Shown here: piece by piece, positions 8,537-17,370 of the stretch
Layout: every line of letters begins with the position of its first letter
How positions within the stretch are numbered: position 1 is the first letter of the stretch
Source of the DNA: Saccharospirillum impatiens DSM 12546
GTDB taxonomy: Bacteria > Pseudomonadota > Gammaproteobacteria > Pseudomonadales > Natronospirillaceae
Direction: 5' to 3'
Assembly: GCF_000423605.1 (NCBI RefSeq)
Contig: NZ_AUIH01000021.1
Span: forward strand, 1-64,000
DNA: 64,000 nt
Translations under genes and position numbers: made by a program
The notes under the pieces: model-generated
Told to the model about the DNA's origin: nothing
Databases searched by the model: none
The model's input: the letters and a program-made list of their open reading frames with translations, nothing else

Positions 8537-9952
8537 TTATGACTGGGTGGCAAGACGTAACTCATCGGCAGATCGCTGCACCAAGCCTGCCACGTCGGCC
8601 AGGGCGCTCAGGCGTTCGCTCAGGTTGTGCACCGTTCTGAGTGTTGTGCTGCTGACATCGCTGAGTTCGTTGCCACCCTGGGCCAACTGCTGCATTTCCG
8701 TCGAAACGGCTCCCACCTGGCTTTCCAGTTCGGTAAAGGCTGTGCGCATGGCCGTCACCTGTTCGGCAACCGCCCCAACCCGTTGCTGGCTGTCGTTTGC
8801 TTGTGTCAGGCCCTGGCTAATCTGTTTCGCGCTGTCGGTCAGCAGGCTATGAATTTCATTGGCCGACTGATCGCTTCGGGTCGACAGAGTACGCACTTCG
8901 TCGGCTACCACCGCAAAGCCGCGCCCGTGCTCACCGGCGCGGGCCGCTTCAATGGCTGCGTTCAGTGCCAGCAGATTGGTCTGGCTGGCAATGTCGATGA
9001 TGACCTGGGAAGCACGTTCAATATTGTCATTGCTGGCTTTGATAGTGTTCATCAGGGTCAGTAACTGTTCGGCCAACTGGCGCGTCTGTTCACTTTCGGA
9101 TTCGGTGGCGTTGAGCGACTGGCCGACCTGACTCAGTGCCTGCTCGCTGACCGAGACAGCCGCCTGAACTCTGCCCAGACTGTCGGAAAGGCCGGAAGCA
9201 AATTCATGCTGACGTCCGGCGGCCTCGTTCAACGCTGCAGACTGATTGCCAATTTCCGATTGAACTCGGCCAAGCGACGATGTTGCATCCGCCAAACGAC
9301 TGGATACGTCGCGCGTCTGAACGACCACATGGTTCATGTGGTCACTGGCCTGCTCCAAACTGGCTTTCTGTTCGCTCACGGCCGCTTCCGCCGCACGTGC
9401 ATCGGCTACGGCGCTGAGAGTGATGCGCTGCATGTAGGATTGCCCAACCCAAATCATCACCACCGGCAACAGGTACCCGACCACGATGTCCCGGTTTAGG
9501 TCACTGCCGGTCAGCGGTGGCTCGGGAAATTCGTGACCGGTCAGCTTGAGGCGAACAAAGAACACCGCCATCAGCAGCATTGCGGCCGACCAAACGGACC
9601 CCCACCGCGGATTGGTCATCATGTAAGCCAGCACGATCAGCGTGACCATCCACAGCAAGTATTGCGAATCGATGCCACCAAACAGATAGGCGGAATACAG
9701 GGCGTGAACCGCCATACCAAGAATGGCCAGGTTGCCACCGAGCACCACCGAAAAACCCTGGCGCACGAGAAATGGAACAGGCAGCACCAGTGCCATCAGT
9801 ATAACAGCGGTCAGTTGCAGGGCTGCCACATCGAAAGTGCGCCACTTTAAAAGTGAGTAAACGCCCACCAACAAGGCGAGCAGGCAAAAAACCACCACCG
9901 CCTTTTCACGGACCTGATCACCCTGAGTGTTCGGCAAGAACCAAGTTAACAT
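8537..9952 (-). CDS. Methyl-accepting chemotaxis protein with polytopic membrane sensor and no HAMP
   Basis: The N-terminal ~170 residues form about six hydrophobic segments (e.g. [46 protein letters not shown]) with no sizeable periplasmic loop. A coiled-coil cytoplasmic signalling domain follows, with the conserved hairpin tip [20 protein letters not shown] and [15 protein letters not shown]. No HAMP domain is obvious between them. The likely input is membrane-based (redox state or membrane-soluble ligand) and the output is via CheA/CheW. ATG at 9952 has GAGGT 8 nt upstream; a TTG at 9967 is possible. No chemotaxis genes are adjacent. Confidence 0.85.
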   Translation of the reverse strand: MLTWFLPNTQGDQVREKAVVVFCLLALLVGVYSLLKWRTFDVAALQLTAVILMALVLPVPFLVRQGFSVVLGGNLAILGMAVHALYSAYLFGGIDSQYLLWMVTLIVLAYMMTNPRWGSVWSAAMLLMAVFFVRLKLTGHEFPEPPLTGSDLNRDIVVGYLLPVVMIWVGQSYMQRITLSAVADARAAEAAVSEQKASLEQASDHMNHVVVQTRDVSSRLADATSSLGRVQSEIGNQSAALNEAAGRQHEFASGLSDSLGRVQAAVSVSEQALSQVGQSLNATESESEQTRQLAEQLLTLMNTIKASNDNIERASQVIIDIASQTNLLALNAAIEAARAGEHGRGFAVVADEVRTLSTRSDQSANEIHSLLTDSAKQISQGLTQANDSQQRVGAVAEQVTAMRTAFTELESQVGAVSTEMQQLAQGGNELSDVSSTTLRTVHNLSERLSALADVAGLVQRSADELRLATQS

Positions 9953-10072
9953 CCAACTACCTCGCAAGATTTGCCCGCAGTATGACTGCTACTGGTGTTA
10001 GAACTTTAGTCCGCACCCGTCATTCTGTCCGCAGACTCACCAATGACCATTCAAGGAGACGCTTTCACTTTA

Positions 10073-10086
10073 CTTAATCGTTTAAG
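10073..10086 (+). promoter_or_regulatory. Operator-like site upstream of sucrose phosphorylase
   Basis: CTTAATCGTTTAAG is the exact reverse complement of a site upstream of the aglE-type gene (11752-11765). It has a central CG flanked by A/T-rich half sites, the usual architecture of LacI-family operators. It lies 46 nt before the sucP start codon. The obvious regulator is the LacI protein at 17371-18432 (inference). Confidence 0.65.
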
Positions 10087-10131
10087 ATGATTATCGTCCC
10101 TTCCCCTGTTGATCCGTTGCAGAGACCGTGC

Positions 10132-11577
10132 ATGAAAAATCAGGTTCAGTTAATTACCTACGTCGACCGCCTGGGCGGTAGTGATATAAACGCCCTGCAC
10201 CAGTTGCTCACCACCCAACTTGCCGATGTGTTTGGCGGTGTGCACTTGTTGCCTTTCTACACGCCCATCGACGGTGCGGATGCTGGTTTCGACCCCGACG
10301 ACCACCTGACCGTCGATCCGCGTCTCGGCAACTGGGATGACATACACCAACTGAGCCGCGACACTGACGTGATGGCCGACCTGATTGTCAATCACGTCTC
10401 CAGCCACTCACCCCAGTTTGCTGATGTCGTCGCTCATGGACAAGAAAGCCCCTGGTATCCTCTGTTCCTGACCTACCAGAGCGTTTTCCCTGACGGTGCC
10501 CGTGAAGAAGAAATCACGGCCATTTATCGGCCTCGTCCCAGCCTGCCGTGGACGCCTTACATTCTGGGCGGAACCAAACACCTGATATGGACCACATTCA
10601 CACCGCAGCAACTGGACATCAACGTCGAAACTGAGGTCGGCAAAACGTATCTCACCAGTATTCTTGATCGCTTCGGACAGTCAGGCGTATCAATGATTCG
10701 GCTGGACGCTGCAGGTTATGCGATCAAACGGCCCGGCACCCGCTGCTTCATGTTGCCGGAGACCTATGGCTTCATTCAGCAACTGTCGGACAAGGCCGCT
10801 GAGCGAGGGATCGAGACTCTGGTTGAGATTCACAGCCACTATCAGACGCAAATAGACATCGCCAACCGGGTTGGGCGCGTCTACGACTTTGCGCTGCCCC
10901 CGTTAATTCTGCACCTGCTGTTTACCGGCGATGCTGCCCCCCTGGCCAACTGGCTCGGGCAATCACCGCGCAACTGCATCACCGTACTGGATACCCACGA
11001 TGGCATTGGTGTACTCGACGTCGGAGCCGATGGCGACAAGCCCGGGCTGCTGGCACCGGAGGCCATAGACCAGTTAGTAGAGACGATTCATCAGCGCTCG
11101 AACGACCAAAGCCGCCTGGCAACGGGCGCTGCGGCGTCGAATCTCGATCTGTATCAGGTTAATTGCACCTATTACGCAGCACTGGGTGAACGCGACAACG
11201 AATACCTGATCGCCCGGGCAATACAATTCTTCGCACCCGGGGTGCCTCAGGTTTACTACACCGGCTTGTTAGCCGGCGCCAATGATATGGCTCTACTCGC
11301 CGAAACGGGCGTTGGACGCGACATCAACCGGGCTTACTACACCGACCGTGATATTGAGAACGCGCTGGAGAGACCGGTTGTACAACAACTGCTGAATTTA
11401 ATCCGATTGCGTAACGAGCACGCCGCGTTTGATGGCGTGTTCTCGCTGGCGTGCTCCTATAATGAACTCAGCCTCACCTGGCGCAATGGTGCCACCCAAC
11501 TGAAGCTGGCCATCGATTGTCTGGCCCGTACAGCCCGAATCACCGATCAAACCGGAGCATTGTTGTTTGTTCTGTAG
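10132..11577 (+). CDS. sucP: Sucrose phosphorylase (GH13_18)
   Basis: It converts sucrose plus phosphate to glucose-1-phosphate and fructose in the cytoplasm. The protein starts MKNQVQLITYVDRLGG, as family members do. With this start the three catalytic residues fall at D192 (IRLDAAGY), E232 (LVEIHS) and D290 (LDTHDGIG), the same numbers as in the characterised Bifidobacterium adolescentis enzyme. That both supports the function and fixes the start; a longer start at 10087 is therefore rejected. Its 481 aa is near the usual ~490-505. It lies upstream of the alpha-glucoside transporter operon and shares its operator sequence. A related GH13_18 specificity (glucosylglycerate or sucrose-6-phosphate phosphorylase) cannot be fully excluded. 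Confidence 0.88.
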   Translation: MKNQVQLITYVDRLGGSDINALHQLLTTQLADVFGGVHLLPFYTPIDGADAGFDPDDHLTVDPRLGNWDDIHQLSRDTDVMADLIVNHVSSHSPQFADVVAHGQESPWYPLFLTYQSVFPDGAREEEITAIYRPRPSLPWTPYILGGTKHLIWTTFTPQQLDINVETEVGKTYLTSILDRFGQSGVSMIRLDAAGYAIKRPGTRCFMLPETYGFIQQLSDKAAERGIETLVEIHSHYQTQIDIANRVGRVYDFALPPLILHLLFTGDAAPLANWLGQSPRNCITVLDTHDGIGVLDVGADGDKPGLLAPEAIDQLVETIHQRSNDQSRLATGAAASNLDLYQVNCTYYAALGERDNEYLIARAIQFFAPGVPQVYYTGLLAGANDMALLAETGVGRDINRAYYTDRDIENALERPVVQQLLNLIRLRNEHAAFDGVFSLACSYNELSLTWRNGATQLKLAIDCLARTARITDQTGALLFVL

Positions 11578-11660
11578 ACATGATTCAGGTCAATAACGGC
11601 GGGTTCAGGCGGTGTTAATTTCCAGAAGTTAGACTGGAAATGCACCAGAGCACGTCTAGG

Positions 11661-11674
11661 CTATAACGATTAAG
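11661..11674 (+). promoter_or_regulatory. Second operator-like site (12 of 14 matches)
   Basis: CTATAACGATTAAG matches CTTAAACGATTAAG at 12 of 14 positions, including the whole ACGATTAAG half. It lies 91 bp upstream of the perfect site at 11752. Confidence 0.5.
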
Positions 11675-11751
11675 ACGTTAACTGAAAGTTAAGTAGTAGT
11701 TAAGTCCTTTGTTCATAAGAAATTGTTCTAAAAAAGCAGATGACAACGCGT

Positions 11752-11765
11752 CTTAAACGATTAAG
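11752..11765 (+). promoter_or_regulatory. Operator-like site upstream of the aglE-type gene
   Basis: CTTAAACGATTAAG is the reverse complement of the 14-bp site in front of sucP (10073-10086). A 14-bp identity in front of two genes of the same pathway is unlikely to be chance. The proposed ligand is the LacI-family protein encoded at 17371. Confidence 0.65.
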
Positions 11766-11931
11766 CTTAGGCAGTGCTTTGTAAACCCAATGCGGGTTTC
11801 GACTCGGATTGACTGATTAGACCGTTGATTTCAGTAACAACTGACACTGTTCAGTAATCGCTGAGGCAAGAAGATCAGCAACAGCAAGTACGAATCAAAC
11901 CAATAATAAAACAGCACGAAAGGGCAAAATA

Positions 11932-13290
11932 ATGAAAACCTCCTTAGTAAAAAAATCACTCGTCGTCGCAGTATCCGCCGCCGTCATGTCTGCTGGTGTT
12001 GCCGCTGAAGTTAACCCGACCAAGGGTACCAGTGGCTACAACTGGGACAGTCTGGCTCCCTTTGAAGCCATGGACCTGTCCGGACAGACCGTGACCGTCG
12101 CAGGCCCCTGGCTGGCACCTGAAAACGCCATTTTCAATGGCATTGTCAGCCATTTTGAAGCCGCCACCGGTGCCGATGTTCGGTACTCCGGTTCCGACAG
12201 CTTTGAACAGCAGATCGTCATTGACCTGCAAGCCGGCTCTGCTCCCAACCTGGCTATCTTTCCTCAGCCAGGTCTGGCCAAAGACATGGCCAGCCGCGGT
12301 TTGTTGCAGCCGCTGGATGACGAAACTCGCCAGAACGTATTGGACAACTATGCCGCTGGCCAATCCTGGGTTGACCTGAGCACCTACCCGAACGAAAACG
12401 GGCAGGACGACTTTTATGGCGTTTTCTTCCGGGTCGACCTGAAGAGCCTGGTCTGGTACTCCCCGGATAACTTCTCCGACTACGGCTACGACGTACCGGA
12501 GTCCATGGAAGAGTTGATCGCCCTGTCTGACCAAATGGTCGACGACGGCGTTAGCCCCTGGTGTATCGGTCTGGGTTCCGGTGCAGCCACTGGCTGGCCG
12601 GCAACTGACTGGGTCGAAGACATCATGCTGCGTCTGCACGCACCTGAAGTCTATGATGGCTGGGTCGACAACAGCATTCCCTTCGACGACCCGCGTGTGG
12701 TTGAAGCGATCGACACCTTCGGCAGCTTTGCCAAGAACCCGGACTACGTCCAGGGTGGCGTAGCCTCTGTCGGCACGACCGACTTCCGCGACAGCCCGAA
12801 TGGCCTGTTCAGCATTCCTCCTGGCTGCTTCATGCACCGTCAGGCGAGCTTCATCCCGGCTTTCTTCCCCGAAGGTACCGTAGTAGGTGAAGACATCGAC
12901 TTCTTCTACTTCCCGGCTTTTGCTGAAAAAGACCTCGGTTCACCGGTTCTGGGCGCAGGCACCATTGTGACCATGCCGGAAGAAAACGAAGCCGCTCAGG
13001 CACTGCTTGAGTACCTGACTACCCCGCTGGCGCACGAAATCTGGATGGCCAACGGTGGCTTCCTGACGCCCCATAACAACGTCAACAACGATCTGTACGC
13101 CAACGACACACTGCGTCGCCAGGGCGAAATTCTGCAGAACGCCACGACGTTCCGTTTCGACGGTTCTGACCTGATGCCGGGTGCGATCGGCGCCGGTGCC
13201 TTCTGGACGGGTATGGTCGATTTTGTCGGCGGTGACTCAGCTGAAGACGTCGCCGGATCAATCCAGGACGCCTGGGATGCTGCCCGATAA
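11932..13290 (+). CDS. aglE: Alpha-glucoside ABC transporter, periplasmic binding protein (AglE-like)
   Basis: This is the solute-binding protein of a CUT1-type sugar importer, probably for sucrose, trehalose or maltose-type alpha-glucosides. Its 452 aa include a signal peptide (SLVVAVSAAVMSAGVAA). The body resembles AglE: GADVRYSGSDSFEQQI, then AGSAPNLAIFPQPG. Another recognisable AglE-like stretch is YSPDNFSDYGYDVPESMEEL. It is first in the operon, and the hairpin after it (13315) should let it be made in excess over the permeases. The sugar is inferred from the adjacent alpha-glucosidase and sucrose phosphorylase. Confidence 0.85.
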   Translation: MKTSLVKKSLVVAVSAAVMSAGVAAEVNPTKGTSGYNWDSLAPFEAMDLSGQTVTVAGPWLAPENAIFNGIVSHFEAATGADVRYSGSDSFEQQIVIDLQAGSAPNLAIFPQPGLAKDMASRGLLQPLDDETRQNVLDNYAAGQSWVDLSTYPNENGQDDFYGVFFRVDLKSLVWYSPDNFSDYGYDVPESMEELIALSDQMVDDGVSPWCIGLGSGAATGWPATDWVEDIMLRLHAPEVYDGWVDNSIPFDDPRVVEAIDTFGSFAKNPDYVQGGVASVGTTDFRDSPNGLFSIPPGCFMHRQASFIPAFFPEGTVVGEDIDFFYFPAFAEKDLGSPVLGAGTIVTMPEENEAAQALLEYLTTPLAHEIWMANGGFLTPHNNVNNDLYANDTLRRQGEILQNATTFRFDGSDLMPGAIGAGAFWTGMVDFVGGDSAEDVAGSIQDAWDAAR

Positions 13291-13314
13291 GTCATCGGGA
13301 ACTGCACTAAGGAC

Positions 13315-13344
13315 AACTCGCCCCAACCCCGGGGCGAGTTTTTT
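13315..13344 (+). terminator. Hairpin with T-run between binding protein and permeases
   Basis: AACTCGCCCC (13315-13324) pairs perfectly with GGGGCGAGTT (13331-13340) and is followed by TTTT. This is an intrinsic terminator shape. Within the operon it probably acts as a partial terminator and protects the upstream mRNA, a common arrangement after binding-protein genes. Confidence 0.75.
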
Positions 13345-13370
13345 ACCGGTCTAGGTCAGGAGTATCCCCC

Positions 13371-14375
13371 GTGATTTCGCAAATCATTACGGCCTCGTTT
13401 GTCATCGCTTTGGCAATCGGTCTCAGCGCGCTCTTTTTTATTGGTTCGAACTATATACTGGATCGATTTCTATCCAGTGAATCCCTGACGGCCGATCTCG
13501 ACCGCCAGCGGCGTGACAAGATACGTGAAGGCATTCGCCCCTGGATATTCGTCGGCCCGGCTGTGCTGGTGCTTGTTGTTTATCTGGTGTATCCCGTTTT
13601 TGCATCACTGATCTATTCAATGCAAGACCGCAATGCCGACGGTTTCGTAGGCTTTGCCAACTACGCCTGGGCGTTTGGCAACGACGGTTTTCAAATTGCG
13701 ATTCGCAACAATATTCTCTGGTTGATCATAGTACCGACGATGTCGACAGCATTTGGCCTCGTCATCGCGTACATGACCGACCGACTGTGGTGGGGGCAGA
13801 TTGCCCGTACTCTGGTGTTTTTACCGATGGCCATATCGTTCGTAGGCGCCTCGGTTATCTGGAAATTCATCTACGACTACAAAGGATCGGGTGAAGAAAT
13901 TGGCCTGTTAAATGCCGTTGTGATGGCGCTGGGTGGTGAACCCCAAGCGTGGATCTCACTGCAGCCGTGGAACAATATCCTGCTGATGGTCATTCTGATC
14001 TGGATTCAAACGGGTTTTGCCATGGTGATTCTCGGTGCGGCGATACGTGGCGTACCGGAAGACACGCTTGAAGCCTCCATCATGGAAGGCGCCAATAACT
14101 TCCAGATCTTTTTCAAAATCGTGATTCCTCAGATCTTCGGCACCATCGTCGTCGTGTGGACCACGATTACCATTCTGGTACTCAAGATATTCGATATTGT
14201 GTTTGCCATGACCAATGGTCAGTGGGAAACCCAGGTTTTAGCAAACTTCATGTACGACCAGCTTTTCCGCTCCGGTGATATTGGTCGCGGCAGTGCGGTT
14301 GCTATTGTCATTATGCTCGCGGTAACTCCGGTGATGATCTACAACATCCGCCGTGCCCGCATGGAAAACCAATAA
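13371..14375 (+). CDS. aglF: Alpha-glucoside ABC transporter permease (AglF-like)
   Basis: This is an inner-membrane permease of the MalF/CUT1 class with 334 aa. It has an early helix (TASFVIALAIGLSALFFIG), then WIFVGPAVLVLVVYLVYPVF and further helices. The EAA loop is present near the end (EDTLEASIMEGANNFQIFFKIVIPQI), which contacts the ATPase. It starts with GTG at 13371, with CAGGAG 10 nt upstream. It pairs with the next permease, and no ATPase gene is present in the operon. Confidence 0.87.
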   Translation: MISQIITASFVIALAIGLSALFFIGSNYILDRFLSSESLTADLDRQRRDKIREGIRPWIFVGPAVLVLVVYLVYPVFASLIYSMQDRNADGFVGFANYAWAFGNDGFQIAIRNNILWLIIVPTMSTAFGLVIAYMTDRLWWGQIARTLVFLPMAISFVGASVIWKFIYDYKGSGEEIGLLNAVVMALGGEPQAWISLQPWNNILLMVILIWIQTGFAMVILGAAIRGVPEDTLEASIMEGANNFQIFFKIVIPQIFGTIVVVWTTITILVLKIFDIVFAMTNGQWETQVLANFMYDQLFRSGDIGRGSAVAIVIMLAVTPVMIYNIRRARMENQ

Positions 14376-14385
14376 GGAGGCCAAA

Positions 14386-15528
14386 ATGCACCATACCAAC
14401 AAAATGCCTTTGGCCACCCTTGCCAAACACGCAACTGTTTTTTTGCTTGTACTGCTGTGGACCCTGCCGACACTGGGCCTGCTCATCAGTTCCGTTCGTG
14501 ACAAAGACTCGCTAACCACTTCAGGCTGGTGGACGGCCCTGGCTCCGGCCGAACGCAACGAGGTTTACCGGACACCAACCGCTGACGCTCAATCACAATC
14601 CGGCGATGTCTTCGTGATCGAGGACCGTCTGTTTGAAGTAGACGCCCGGGTACTGGACACCTGGGGTTCGCGACCCACCGATCTGACCGCTAATCAGGCA
14701 GGCGAAACCGTCACTATGGACAACGGCACGCGAATGACGCTGACCAAAGACGGCCAGTTCCGCTGGGAATCCGACCAACCCTTCGAACTCAGCCGGGGCG
14801 AACGTGTGTTTTATGTCTCGCAAGTTCCGCCAACCTTTACGCTGAACAACTACGAGGAAGTGCTGTCGTCAGAAGGGGTGGGTCGCGCCTTTATCAACAC
14901 CCTAACGGTCACCTTGCCCGCCACCTTCATTCCAATACTGATTGCTGCCTTTGCTGCCTACGCCCTGGCCTGGATGAATTTTCCCGGCCGGCTATGGATA
15001 TTGGCCGGTATCGTCGGCTTGCTGGTTGTTCCACTGCAGATCTCACTGATCCCGGTGCTGAGAATGTACACCGGCCTGTCGGGTATCTTCGGCTGGGAGG
15101 CAAAATCCTACGGCGGAGTCTGGCTGGCGCATACCGGGTTCGGTTTGCCGCTGGCAGTTTACCTGTTGCGCAACTACATGGCCGGATTGCCGAAAGAAGT
15201 GATGGAGTCGGCCCGAATGGACGGTGCCAGTCACTTCGAAGTTTTTCGCACCATCGTACTGCCCCTGTCGATACCCGCCCTGGCGTCTTTTGCCATCTTC
15301 CAGTTCCTTTGGGTATGGAATGATCTGTTGGTTGCGTTGGTATTTCTGGGACAGGGCGAAGGTAAAACCGTGATGACTGCGCAGTTGGTTGAATTGCTCG
15401 GGTCACGCGGCGATAACTGGGAAATTCTGACCAGTGGTGCCTTTATTACCATGCTGGTTCCGTTAGTCGTTTTTGTATCAATGCAACGTTACTTTGTCCG
15501 CGGCCTACTGGCTGGCTCGGTCAAATAG
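14386..15528 (+). CDS. aglG: Alpha-glucoside ABC transporter permease (AglG-like)
   Basis: This is a MalG-class permease of 380 aa. It has a first helix (VFLLVLLWTLPTLGLLISSV), a periplasmic insert of about 110 residues that AglG proteins carry, then five helices. The EAA loop is in PKEVMESARMDGASHFEVFRTIVLPLS. The start at 14386 was chosen because TAAGGAGG overlaps the upstream stop at an ideal distance. An upstream in-frame ATG at 14353 lies inside aglF and is rejected. Confidence 0.88.
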   Translation: MHHTNKMPLATLAKHATVFLLVLLWTLPTLGLLISSVRDKDSLTTSGWWTALAPAERNEVYRTPTADAQSQSGDVFVIEDRLFEVDARVLDTWGSRPTDLTANQAGETVTMDNGTRMTLTKDGQFRWESDQPFELSRGERVFYVSQVPPTFTLNNYEEVLSSEGVGRAFINTLTVTLPATFIPILIAAFAAYALAWMNFPGRLWILAGIVGLLVVPLQISLIPVLRMYTGLSGIFGWEAKSYGGVWLAHTGFGLPLAVYLLRNYMAGLPKEVMESARMDGASHFEVFRTIVLPLSIPALASFAIFQFLWVWNDLLVALVFLGQGEGKTVMTAQLVELLGSRGDNWEILTSGAFITMLVPLVVFVSMQRYFVRGLLAGSVK

Positions 15529-15540
15529 AGGAGTAAAGTC

Positions 15541-17145
15541 TTGTCCAATACTGAACTGAACTGGTGGCGCGGTGGTGTAATCTATCAGATTTATCCGCGC
15601 AGCTATTTCGACAGCAACGGCGATGGTATCGGGGATATCCCCGGCATCATTTCCAAACTCGATTACATCGCGCAGCTGAATGTCGATGCGATCTGGTTGT
15701 CACCCTTCTTCACCTCTCCGATGAAGGACTTTGGCTACGACGTTTCCGATTACCGGAACGTCGACCCCATGTTCGGTTCATTACACGACTTCAAGCATTT
15801 GATCGATGAAGCGCATCAACGCGGTTTGAAAGTATTGATCGACCAGGTGTACAGCCACACCTCAGACCAGCATGAATGGTTTCAGGACAGCCGGGAAGAC
15901 CGCACCAACGATAAGGCCGACTGGTATGTCTGGGCCGATGCCAAAGCCGATGGCACACCGCCCAACAACTGGTTGTCGCTGTTTGGCGGATCAGCCTGGC
16001 AATGGGATACCCGTCGCGGTCAGTATTTCATGCACAATTTCCTCTCCAGCCAACCCGATTTGAATTTCCACAACCGGGAAGTTCAGGATGCGATTCTGGA
16101 TACTGCTCGTTTCTGGCTCGACCTGGGGGTCGACGGTTTCCGTCTGGATGTTGTGAACATGTATTTCCACGATGCCAGCCTGACCGACAATGGCCTCGCC
16201 GACAGCCCGGAAAAAGTCTTTGTGGGTGTCGATCCGAAGAATCCGTTTTGCCGTCAGTATCACGTCAACCAGATGTGCCGCGACGATAACCTGGCTTTTT
16301 TACAACGACTGCGCAGCGTCATGAACGACTACCCCGGCACCACCACGGTGGGCGAAATTGGCGCACCCCAGGGCATGAAATACATGGCCCAGTACACCTC
16401 AGGTGGCGACAAGCTGCACATGGCGTACACCTTTGAGTTATTGAACGACGCGCACGACCCGGACTACATTCGTAAAACCATTCAGAAAGTGGAAGACAAC
16501 CTCGGTGATGGCTGGCCTTGCTTCGCATTGAGTAACCACGATGTGGTTCGCAGTGCAACACGGTGGGGGCAAGATGCAAAAGATCCGGCTGGCTTTGTTC
16601 GAACGGCATTGAGCCTGCTCGCAACCCTGCGGGGCAGCCCGTGTTTGTATCAGGGTGAAGAACTGGGGCTGCCTGAAGCGGATGTCGGTTTCGAACAACT
16701 GCAAGACCCGTTCGGTATCGAGTTCTGGCCGGAATTCAAAGGCCGGGACGGCTGCCGCACACCGATGCCCTGGATCAACGAAGCCATGGGCGGTTTCACC
16801 AGTGGCGGCCATAGCTGGTTGCCAGTTGAGCCCATTCATCGTCAACTGGCGGTTTCCGAACAAACCCGACTGGACGATTCGACCCTGAACTTCACCCGGC
16901 AAATCTTTGCCTGGCGAAAAGAGCACCCGGCATTGCAAAACGGCGATTTCGTATGGCTCGACAGCGACCCGCAGTTGCTGTACTTCCGTCGGACCAATGG
17001 CCAGGAAACCATCAACGTGGCCATTAACATGACCGCAAACGCGTTACCGGTTTCGGTCACCGGACAAGCTGTTTCAGTACCGGGCTTCGAGCAACCCGAT
17101 GGCCAGAACGTTGCGCCGTACAGCGTCGCAGCCTGGGTACAGTAA
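15541..17145 (+). CDS. aglA: Alpha-glucosidase, GH13 family (AglA-like)
   Basis: This is a cytoplasmic exo-alpha-glucosidase of 534 aa. It starts TELNWWRGGVIYQIYPRSY, the standard GH13_23/31 opening. The catalytic triad is visible: D203 (GFRLDVVN), E272 (TTVGEIG) and D334 (LSNHDVVR). No signal peptide is present, so it acts on sugars imported by AglEFG. It starts with TTG after GAGGAG. Regulation should follow the operon promoter upstream of aglE. The precise substrate preference (sucrose, trehalose, maltose, isomaltose) cannot be read from sequence alone. Confidence 0.88.
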   Translation: MSNTELNWWRGGVIYQIYPRSYFDSNGDGIGDIPGIISKLDYIAQLNVDAIWLSPFFTSPMKDFGYDVSDYRNVDPMFGSLHDFKHLIDEAHQRGLKVLIDQVYSHTSDQHEWFQDSREDRTNDKADWYVWADAKADGTPPNNWLSLFGGSAWQWDTRRGQYFMHNFLSSQPDLNFHNREVQDAILDTARFWLDLGVDGFRLDVVNMYFHDASLTDNGLADSPEKVFVGVDPKNPFCRQYHVNQMCRDDNLAFLQRLRSVMNDYPGTTTVGEIGAPQGMKYMAQYTSGGDKLHMAYTFELLNDAHDPDYIRKTIQKVEDNLGDGWPCFALSNHDVVRSATRWGQDAKDPAGFVRTALSLLATLRGSPCLYQGEELGLPEADVGFEQLQDPFGIEFWPEFKGRDGCRTPMPWINEAMGGFTSGGHSWLPVEPIHRQLAVSEQTRLDDSTLNFTRQIFAWRKEHPALQNGDFVWLDSDPQLLYFRRTNGQETINVAINMTANALPVSVTGQAVSVPGFEQPDGQNVAPYSVAAWVQ

Positions 17146-17370
17146 AGAGCGCGTCTGGCACAGAAAAAGCGTCAAGCGCTAGCCCTCAACGCAGTGGGTA
17201 TTCCCCATAGCCGTTGATGGCTGGCCTTCCACCGTGCAGGCCGTTAAACTCCCTGCGCTTTCGAACAAGCTGTTGAACCGCAGCAACGTGCAATAGCAGC
17301 ACCAAGGTTCCACGAGCAGACCTACAGCTTTCGGTCACAACCAACAATAAAAACGGTAGGTAACAGCACA

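Larger units (their letters stand above)
11578..11931 (+). promoter_or_regulatory. Control region of the agl-type operon (354 bp, no gene)
   Basis: This region is AT-rich and contains two copies of the LacI-like operator (11661-11674 and 11752-11765). The rest shows several TTAAGT/GTTAAG runs but no coding frame. A ribosome-binding segment GAAAGGGC precedes the ATG at 11932. The two operators are 91 bp apart centre to centre, about 8.7 helical turns. Confidence 0.6.

Noticed and set aside
11956-12837. Minus-strand open frame (293 aa) opposite aglE
   Set aside because: Antisense to a conserved binding protein, no start context.
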